Positions 6,557 to 11,451 of a DNA stretch of 11,451 nucleotides are shown here, one piece after another. Within the stretch, counting starts at the first letter, position 1. The number at the start of each line of letters is the position of its first letter. Source of the stretch: an uncultured Flavobacteriales bacterium (GTDB taxonomy: Bacteria; Bacteroidota; Bacteroidia; Flavobacteriales_E; Vicingaceae); contig CAJXRL010000066.1 of NCBI GenBank assembly GCA_913059105.1, positions 1 to 11,451 on the forward strand. The letters run 5' to 3'. The position numbers and the translations under genes were made by a program. Under the pieces are notes generated by a model. It searched no databases and was not told the DNA's origin. It worked only from the letters and a program-made list of their open reading frames with translations.

Positions 6557-8161
6557 TCATTCTTTCCATTCCACTAAATAAACATGTGCTTTCCATTTAG
6601 AGTCCTTCCTATGGAAATCAAATGCTCCATAGTGTTTCAGTTTTACACTATCTAAATCATTCTTTACATAGGTCTCCTCAATAGGAGCTACAGTAATAGC
6701 AATTGATGGGAATTTGGACTTATCTAAATAGGAAATGGAGTTCATAGATTTAGTAGCCTTGCCTGCCAACCAAACAATCTTAGGGTCAAACACTTGCCAT
6801 TCAATATAAATTGGTAATTCTTTTAGTTCTTCAATATTTTGAATTTCAGCTAAACTCTTAAATTCGTCATAGTTATAAAACCATTGAACCAATTTAGGGG
6901 TAGCCCCGATGCAAATGACACAAACTATTCCAATCGGGATAAAAAAGAGCCTTTCGTAACTAGATTTTCTAAAAAGCAAGATTCCAGTAATGCCTAATAT
7001 CCCTACAATAACAAATGTTATAATAATAGTATAATCTACAGATTCTCTAAATAGAATAATCAAACCTATTGAGCCAATTAGTGTTACTGCAGTCAAAATA
7101 TAAATAAACAGCTTTACCACAAAACTTTCGTATTTACTTAAAGAATCATGTTTTACCTTCTTGTAAATCCCATAAATAAAATAAGAAACCGCAAACGCCA
7201 TAGGTATCAATGCTGGCAATAAATACCGTTCCTTTTTGGTTGGTATTATTGACAGTAAAACGATTGCTGCTATCACCCAAGAAATAGAAAATTTATAGTT
7301 CCCAATTTTGTCAACAAGAGGCCTTGACAATTTATAAAAGAAAAAAGCAACTAAAAATGGCAACCATATTCCAATATATATTGGGAAACTCAGATAAAAA
7401 AATATTGATTTTACATGACGCGTAGCCCAAGAAGTTGTTTCTTTATTCAAAACATACTCAGTTATCTCTGGTTGATTTAGATACATGTAGATGTTCCAAG
7501 CGAAACCAACAACTAGCCCACCTAATACTATAAAAGTGAGCTTCTTCCAATGTATCTTTAATTCTTTCCTACCAAAACCAACACCAAAAGCGATAAGAAA
7601 GGGAATCCATAAAGCATATAAGGAAACCGGGCCTTTTGAAAAAATCGAAAGTCCCATAAAAAGCATTGAATAAATAATAGGCGAAACTTTCTTTCGGTTT
7701 ATTCCTACCATCAATTGCCAAAGGCTCCCAACCATAAAAGCATGACTGTAAATATCCCAGCTATTTGTACGTCCCATTTGCACAATTAACAAGCTTGTTG
7801 CCAATACTGAAGCTGCAACAAAAGGCAAATACTTTTCCTTGGTTTGTTCTTTCACAAATCCATAAAAAAAGAAAACCATTAAGGTTGATATAATTGCTCC
7901 AGGTAATCTTAACGCATACAAATTATCGAAATCACCAAAAATCAATACTGACCATGCAGTTATCCATGTTGGAAGAGGCGGTTTTTCTAATCTAGGTTCT
8001 AGGTTTAATGTTGTATACCACCAATTCCCTTCAGTAATCATTTCCCTTGCAGTAGTGAAATTTCTCATTTCCATTATGTCAGGATAAGCTGAATCTAAAT
8101 GAACAAAAAATGCACAAATACAAATTACAAAAAGGACAAATAATATCTGAGACTGCTTCAT
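6557..8161 (-). CDS. ArnT/GT39-like polytopic glycosyltransferase
   Basis: Predicted inner-membrane GT-C glycosyltransferase using a polyprenyl-phosphate sugar donor on the periplasmic side. The 534 residues hold about 12 hydrophobic helices (from 5-21 to about 405-422) and a soluble C-terminal domain (about 430-534). The first periplasmic loop carries the family signature PDIMEMRNFTTAREM (27-41, with acidic Asp28/Glu31 as candidate catalytic residues), then the EKPPLPTW segment (59-66). KKERYLLP (309-316) matches the later conserved loop of ArnT-like proteins. ArnT adds aminoarabinose to lipid A; the sugar and acceptor here cannot be read from sequence. It is the last gene of the operon, starting five bases after the epimerase stop. 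The epimerase and the GT2 enzyme upstream probably make its donor. Protein O-glycosylation is an alternative role. Confidence 0.88.
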   Translation of the reverse strand: MKQSQILFVLFVICICAFFVHLDSAYPDIMEMRNFTTAREMITEGNWWYTTLNLEPRLEKPPLPTWITAWSVLIFGDFDNLYALRLPGAIISTLMVFFFYGFVKEQTKEKYLPFVAASVLATSLLIVQMGRTNSWDIYSHAFMVGSLWQLMVGINRKKVSPIIYSMLFMGLSIFSKGPVSLYALWIPFLIAFGVGFGRKELKIHWKKLTFIVLGGLVVGFAWNIYMYLNQPEITEYVLNKETTSWATRHVKSIFFYLSFPIYIGIWLPFLVAFFFYKLSRPLVDKIGNYKFSISWVIAAIVLLSIIPTKKERYLLPALIPMAFAVSYFIYGIYKKVKHDSLSKYESFVVKLFIYILTAVTLIGSIGLIILFRESVDYTIIITFVIVGILGITGILLFRKSSYERLFFIPIGIVCVICIGATPKLVQWFYNYDEFKSLAEIQNIEELKELPIYIEWQVFDPKIVWLAGKATKSMNSISYLDKSKFPSIAITVAPIEETYVKNDLDSVKLKHYGAFDFHRKDSKWKAHVYLVEWKE

Positions 8162-8166
8162 TATCC

Positions 8167-9126
8167 CTACTGTTGTCGGTACCAGTCTATAAACTTCTTT
8201 ATACCAGCTTTCATTTGTGTTTCTGGATAATAATCTAACAGGTTCTGGGCCTTATCAATGTTGGCGAAAGTAATGTTCACATCTCCATCTTGCATTCCCT
8301 TTATAATCACATTTGGCTCAATTCCCATTTCACTGTAAATCATAGAAATAAGAGATTTTAAATCTAAGGGGCTGTGATTACCTAAGTTAATAGTTTCGTA
8401 AATACCATTTTTCGATAATAAATAATCCACACCACTTAATATTCCTTGCACTGTATCTTCAACAAAGGTGTAATCTCTAGCTGTTGAGCCATCGCCATAC
8501 ATTTCAATTGGTCGATCCTCAGAAATTAGTTTTACAAATTTATGAATCGCTAAATCTGGTCGTTGTCTTGGTCCGTAGACAGTAAAAAAACGGGCATTAA
8601 TTATGTCCATTTTATACAAGTGATGATACGAATGATTCATCAACTCTGCTGCCCTCTTTGTAAATGCATAAGGCGATATTGGCTTCACATCATACTTATC
8701 TTCTTGCAAAGATTCCCCAGTTTCATTATTTCCATATACAGAAGAAGATGAAGCAAAAAACATTTTCATGCATCCAACTTTTCTCATCCAATCCAAAATA
8801 TGTTGAGTTCCTTTCAGGTTCACATCTATATAATCTTCAGGATGATTGATTGAAGGCCGCACTCCTGCTTTAGCAGCTAAATGAACCACCAAATCAACCT
8901 TTTCAATTAAAGTTGAATGAATCTTTTCTTTGTCTCGAATATCCAGTTCGAAAAATGAAAAATTCGGATGATCAATAAAGTTTGAAAGATTCTTCATCTT
9001 AACATCACGACCATAGAAACTCGAAAAATTATCAATACCAATAATAGAAAAGCCTTTATTTAAAAGAGCCTCAGTTGTATGAGAACCAATAAATCCCGCA
9101 CAGCCTGTTACTAAAATCTTCTTCAT
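8167..9126 (-). CDS. NAD-dependent sugar-nucleotide epimerase (UDP-glucuronate 4-epimerase type)
   Basis: Short-chain dehydrogenase/reductase of the extended class, cytoplasmic, 319 residues. The Rossmann fold has GCAGFIG (8-14) and an NAD-selecting acidic residue in IDNFSS (31-36). SSSSVYG (126-132) and YAFTK (Tyr153, Lys157) form the catalytic triad region. AAKAGVRPS (84-92) and RFFTVYGPRQRPD (179-191) are characteristic of UDP-glucuronate 4-epimerase and related WbpP/GalE-like enzymes, so UDP-GlcA to UDP-GalA is the best guess. UDP-GlcNAc or UDP-Glc 4-epimerase activity is possible. Its ATG overlaps the stop of the LAB_N gene by four bases (ATGA), which implies translational coupling. It likely supplies the sugar nucleotide for the glycosyltransferases beside it. 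Confidence 0.9.
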   Translation of the reverse strand: MKKILVTGCAGFIGSHTTEALLNKGFSIIGIDNFSSFYGRDVKMKNLSNFIDHPNFSFFELDIRDKEKIHSTLIEKVDLVVHLAAKAGVRPSINHPEDYIDVNLKGTQHILDWMRKVGCMKMFFASSSSVYGNNETGESLQEDKYDVKPISPYAFTKRAAELMNHSYHHLYKMDIINARFFTVYGPRQRPDLAIHKFVKLISEDRPIEMYGDGSTARDYTFVEDTVQGILSGVDYLLSKNGIYETINLGNHSPLDLKSLISMIYSEMGIEPNVIIKGMQDGDVNITFANIDKAQNLLDYYPETQMKAGIKKFIDWYRQQ

Positions 9127-9743
9127 TTATGGTTTTTGTAGTAAATCATAATGTTACGACTATATACGAACAATCCAAAAATATGACCGATTAAAATTGG
9201 ATAAATTCCTTGATAAACAGAATAGGAACTAATAATAATTGAACCAACAACGCTTAATATCCAGAAACCTAAAGGCAAAACAGATTTTTTAATTTTTTCG
9301 GAAAAATACCATTGATAAATGAAACGACATGAAAAAATCAACTGCCCTATTAATCCCCAGAATAGAAGCCAATTATTATCTTGGTTTTGCCACATTACTT
9401 TGAAACTGTATTCGTCGCCAAAAAATAGATATGCTAGAGCAGCAAACGGCACTGCTAATACAAATACTCTAAAACCTTTTGGTAAAATTCTCCAATTATT
9501 TTGTAGCCTTAAATTCCTAATATAGACGAAATAACCTAAAGCTTGACCTGCTAAAATAGAAAGGTCTTTAATCAAAATGCTATAGAAAATAAGTAGAAAA
9601 GAAGCAATCAAACTCACTTGCCAAAACAATGTTGGTGCTTGAATTTTTCCTGCTTTCTCCGTCTGAATCCACTGAATTATAAAACGAGATGCAAATAAAC
9701 CTTGCGCTATATAACCTATTGCATGAATATCATTCGTTGTCAT
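9123..9743 (-). CDS. Membrane protein with two tandem LAB_N (lipid A biosynthesis N-terminal) domains
   Basis: A 206-residue inner-membrane protein made of two copies of one domain. Copy 1 (about 7-78) runs from IGYIAQGLFASRFIIQW to LGYFVYIRNL. Copy 2 (about 127-197) runs from WGLIGQLIFSCRFIYQW to FGLFVYSRNI. Both share GQ..F..RFI.QW, a basic turn with SEK/TEK, and the closing FVY.RN. This is the domain found at the N-terminus of some LpxB proteins and as stand-alone proteins near lipid-A or polyprenyl-sugar genes. Its biochemical function is unknown to me; a role in membrane anchoring or lipid-linked sugar handling is inference. It overlaps the GT2 gene upstream and the epimerase gene downstream by four bases each (ATGA), so all three are coupled. 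Confidence 0.88.
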   Translation of the reverse strand: MTTNDIHAIGYIAQGLFASRFIIQWIQTEKAGKIQAPTLFWQVSLIASFLLIFYSILIKDLSILAGQALGYFVYIRNLRLQNNWRILPKGFRVFVLAVPFAALAYLFFGDEYSFKVMWQNQDNNWLLFWGLIGQLIFSCRFIYQWYFSEKIKKSVLPLGFWILSVVGSIIISSYSVYQGIYPILIGHIFGLFVYSRNIMIYYKNHK

Positions 9744-10456
9744 GCACGGTTTTTAATTTCGTAATTGATATACCTGCTCTTCATCCAACGAAAAGCGAAC
9801 GTATCGAAGAATGGTTTCTTAATTCTGTTCCACAAATGATATTTCGCTGTACCAGCGAAACGCTCAAAATGATTTACTGGAATCTGTTTGATTTTACAAC
9901 CTTGCAATTGCAAAAGTGCCGGAATAAAACGGTGCATGCCATCAAAAAAGGGAATCTTTTTAGCGTATTCCGTTTTAATAATTTTTAAAGGACAACCAGT
10001 ATCTTCTATCCCATCATTAATCATGGCACGCCTAAAACTATTGGCAATTTTAGATGACATTTTTTTTACGACTGTATCTTTTCGTTTGGCTCGAATTCCA
10101 TTCACCATATCATATTCCGGGAAGAATTCAAAATATTTCAAAAATTCTATTGGCTTAGTTTGAATATCTGAATCAATGTAACCAACTAATTCTGTTTCAC
10201 AAGCATCTATTCCAGCTTTTACTGCAGTACTTAGTCCACTATTCTTAGCCAATTCAATAAAATGATAATTCTCTTTTTTAGAACAAATTTCATCAACCAT
10301 TTCTTGACTCTTATCAGTTGATCCATCGTTTACAAAAAGAACTTTAGATTTTACTGTAGTTTCTTCCAAGTACAGGCCCATTTCTTTTACAAACTCGAGA
10401 ATGTTTTCTTCTTCGTTATAAATTGGTACTATTATAGTTAATTGATTTTTAATCAT
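9740..10456 (-). CDS. Family 2 glycosyltransferase, DPM1/ArnC-like polyprenyl-phosphate sugar synthase
   Basis: Predicted cytoplasmic-face GT-A enzyme that moves a sugar from a nucleotide donor to undecaprenyl phosphate. The 238 residues show VPIYNEEEN (10-18), the nucleotide-binding NDGSTD (43-48), the metal-binding DSDIQ (95-99, the DxD site), NGIRAKRKD (119-127) and DTGCPLK (152-158), in the order seen in DPM1, ArnC and RgtE-type enzymes. Unlike ArnC it lacks the two C-terminal membrane helices and ends in a basic tail (LWNRIKKP..MKSRYINYEIKNRA). Membrane attachment may come from the adjacent LAB_N protein, whose ATG overlaps its stop. It is the first gene of the four-gene minus-strand operon. 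A near-consensus -7 box lies about 20 bases upstream. Confidence 0.92.
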   Translation of the reverse strand: MIKNQLTIIVPIYNEEENILEFVKEMGLYLEETTVKSKVLFVNDGSTDKSQEMVDEICSKKENYHFIELAKNSGLSTAVKAGIDACETELVGYIDSDIQTKPIEFLKYFEFFPEYDMVNGIRAKRKDTVVKKMSSKIANSFRRAMINDGIEDTGCPLKIIKTEYAKKIPFFDGMHRFIPALLQLQGCKIKQIPVNHFERFAGTAKYHLWNRIKKPFFDTFAFRWMKSRYINYEIKNRA

Positions 10457-10476
10457 TTAATCATTATTTTAAACTA

Positions 10477-10484
10477 CAAAGTAA
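10477..10484 (-). promoter_or_regulatory. Near-consensus -7 box upstream of the glycosylation operon
   Basis: The minus strand reads TTACTTTG, seven of eight positions of TAnnTTTG allowing one mismatch, ending 20 bases before the GT2 ATG. Transcription would begin around 10470. No good -33 TTG is visible. This is the most likely promoter position for the operon, but the match is weak. Confidence 0.3.
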
Positions 10485-10542
10485 CTGCTTTATTTTTACT
10501 TTATAAGGCATCTTTATTGAAATTTGAATTTTAGTGACTTAA

Positions 10543-10915
10543 TTACTGATAACCACTCCTAATCTGCACGCCTTTTTTCGCAATAGTACGAGTAATTACA
10601 GTCTCAGCCTCCTTCCTCTCGAAACTAACCTTTAATATTTTGCATAATTTAAAATGTCCGCGCTCCATGAGTTTTGGACGTTTTAAAAACACCACGACAC
10701 CTCAATAAAAATTCAAGTCGATAGGAACCTCCAAAATGAAGAATGTTTGATTTATTATTGTTCCTGCTTTCCTTCTTTTTATGAATCAAATCCAGCAATG
10801 GAATGAAGTCATAGTAGTTCCATAAATTTTCAAGAACACAACCTGCTGTGTCATTCTCCTTATCAAAGAAGCGCACAAACTCATAAATAACGCTAATTAA
10901 TTCGGAGTTTAGCAG
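10543..10915 (-). pseudogene. Unidentified coding-like remnant in two registers, within an otherwise gene-free 474-bp region
   Basis: Between the glycosylation operon and the Kir channel (10457-10930) I find no recognisable gene. Frame A is open from 10915 to 10649 on the minus strand, with a GTG at 10876, and includes YEFVRFFDKEND and LWNYYDFIPLLDLIHKKKE. Frame B, one base out of register, is open from 10701 to its TAA at 10545-10543, with an ATG at 10668 and KRPKLMERGHFKLCKILK, then a basic tail. A single-base deletion in the T5A4 run at about 10681-10689 would join them into one frame of about 120 codons. This could be a decayed gene, a gene with a sequence error, or non-coding DNA. I recognise no family, and there is no normal ATG start at the upstream end. 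Confidence 0.3.
10648..10687. repeat. 12-bp inverted repeat (TTTAAAAYGTCC) with 16-base loop
   Basis: TTTAAAATGTCC (10648-10659) pairs with GGACGTTTTAAA (10676-10687) across its whole length with a single T-G wobble; the loop is 16 bases. It lies at the junction of the two minus-strand frames described for this region. There is no flanking U-run that would mark a simple terminator. It may be a structured RNA element, a protein-binding site or a remnant of an element end. Confidence 0.5.
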
Positions 10916-10923
10916 TCAACTCC
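10904..10923. promoter_or_regulatory. Perfect 6-bp hairpin just upstream of the Kir channel start
   Basis: GGAGTT (10904-10909) and AACTCC (10918-10923) form a perfect stem around an 8-base loop, ending seven bases before the channel ATG. In an mRNA starting upstream it would lie at the ribosome entry site and could modulate translation; as DNA it could be an operator. A stem this short can also occur by chance. Confidence 0.3.
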
Positions 10924-10930
10924 TCAAATT

Positions 10931-11404
10931 ATGACAAAAGATAAAAAATACAACGATTTAGGGCTAGGCTCAGCTAGTTCTTCTTCTTCAAATTTTAGAG
11001 CATTAAATAAAGATGGAAGCTTCAATGTAAAAAAGGTAAACGTCCCTTTATTAGACCGATTCAACTTCTTCCATTCTCTTATATCCATGTCATGGATACG
11101 TTTCTTAGGTTTTATACTTGGTAGCTACTTCATTGTTAATTTACTCTTTGCTACTGCATTTTATTTGGTTGGAGTAGAATATTTGACTGGAATAAAAGCG
11201 ACTTCTCCTGCAAATCAATTCATTGAAGCTTACTTTTTTAGCGCACAAACCATTACCACTTTAGGTTATGGCAGAGTTGCCCCTATTGGTCACATAGCCA
11301 ATATTGTTGCGGCTGTGGAATCTATGTTAGGATTATTATCCTTTGCACTCGCAACTGGGTTACTTTATGGTAGATTCTCCAAACCTTCTGCCAAGATAAA
11401 GTAC
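10931..11404 (+). CDS. KirBac-type inward-rectifier potassium channel, N-terminal pore part (3' truncated)
   Basis: Inner-membrane potassium channel; 158 genomic residues are present. A Ser-rich cytoplasmic N-terminus (SASSSSS, 14-20) is followed by the amphipathic slide-helix segment LLDRFNFFHSLISMSWIRF (40-58), outer helix TM1 (about 58-82), the pore helix, and the selectivity filter TLGYG (110-114) within QTITTLGYGRVAP. Inner helix TM2 (about 122-147) follows, including ESMLGLLSFALATGLLYGRFSKP (130-152), a strong Kir signature. The cytoplasmic Ig-like domain that makes up the rest of Kir proteins (usually over 150 more residues) is missing because the contig stops here. In-frame reading past 11404 is adapter. 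The filter has Leu where eukaryotic Kir channels usually have Ile. Its start is in the unexplained spacer, and it is likely a single-gene transcript. Confidence 0.93.
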
Positions 11405-11451
11405 CTGTCTCTTATACACATCTCCGAGCCCACGAGACAGGCAGAAATCTC
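11405..11451. other. Inverted Nextera P7/read-2 adapter (artefact)
   Basis: The reverse complement of bases 2-48: mosaic end CTGTCTCTTATACACATCT, the read-2 tail, index AGGCAGAA and five bases of P7. It is not genomic. Read in frame with the Kir gene it gives the false C-terminus LSLIHISEPTRQAEI, a peptide known to appear in databases through this contamination. Confidence 0.98.

Noticed and set aside
9689..10163. Plus-strand open frames across the GT2 gene
   Set aside because: Antisense shadows of the well-supported GT2 and LAB_N genes; no domain or start context supports them.
6557..10456. A complete Arn (aminoarabinose) operon
   Set aside because: ArnA-, ArnB- and ArnD-like genes are missing, and the GT2 enzyme lacks ArnC membrane helices; only the general logic is shared.
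10457..10930. tmRNA, RNase P RNA, 6S RNA or tRNA gene in the long spacer
   Set aside because: None of the conserved sequence marks (tRNA-like acceptor end with CCA and TpsiC arm, RNase P conserved cores) could be found on either strand by eye.
1..11451. Perfect ~47-bp terminal inverted repeats suggesting a composite transposon or linear element
   Set aside because: They are the Nextera/P7 adapter with Tn5 mosaic end and sample index, not genomic repeats; no transposase gene lies in the window.
1..11451. CRISPR array, phage genes, toxin-antitoxin pair or defence system
   Set aside because: No regularly spaced direct repeats and no proteins of these classes were seen; the genes are mostly housekeeping or envelope functions.

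Overview
The window looks like chromosomal DNA of a low-GC member of the Bacteroidota, probably a flavobacterium-like lineage. The signs are the SpoIIE-type phosphatase tail with the DCTGHGVPGAFMS signature typical of Bacteroidota sensor proteins, the short ~190-residue adenylate kinase, Bacteroidota-like -7 promoter boxes (TAnnTTTG), few Shine-Dalgarno sequences, and AT-rich spacers. This placement is an inference from protein style, not from a marker gene. The first 48 and last 47 bases are not genomic. They are inverted copies of the Illumina Nextera read-2/P7 adapter with the Tn5 mosaic end and the same 8-base index, so genomic sequence runs from 49 to 11404.

Region 1 (49-864, +) is the C-terminal part of a SpoIIE/PP2C-type phosphatase protein, cut by the left end. 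Region 2 (861-4705) is a purine and amino-acid block. A fused hypoxanthine phosphoribosyltransferase-adenylate kinase gene (minus) is divergent from a tight operon purK-purE-serine racemase/threonine dehydratase (plus). Salvage and de novo purine genes therefore share one 82-bp intergenic region with opposing candidate promoters. Region 3 (4852-6348, +) holds a tryptophan 2,3-dioxygenase and a small three-helix membrane protein of unknown function.

Region 4 (6557-10456, minus) is a translationally coupled four-gene operon: a DPM1/ArnC-like family 2 glycosyltransferase, a membrane protein made of two LAB_N domains, an NAD-dependent sugar-nucleotide epimerase of UDP-glucuronate 4-epimerase type, and an ArnT/GT39-like polytopic glycosyltransferase. 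Together they look like a pathway that makes a sugar nucleotide, loads the sugar on a polyprenyl phosphate, and transfers it on the periplasmic side to lipid A, LPS core or another acceptor.

Region 5 (10457-10930) has no confident gene. It holds two adjoining minus-strand reading frames that a single indel would join, plus a 12-bp inverted repeat and a hairpin. Region 6 (10931-11404, +) is the N-terminal, pore-containing part of a KirBac-type inward-rectifier potassium channel, cut by the right end.

No mobile element, CRISPR array, tRNA or rRNA was seen. I found no clearly new multi-gene system. The most worthwhile items are the hpt-adk fusion, the LAB_N-containing glycosylation operon, the unexplained stretch before the Kir channel, and the adapter artefacts that create false protein ends.
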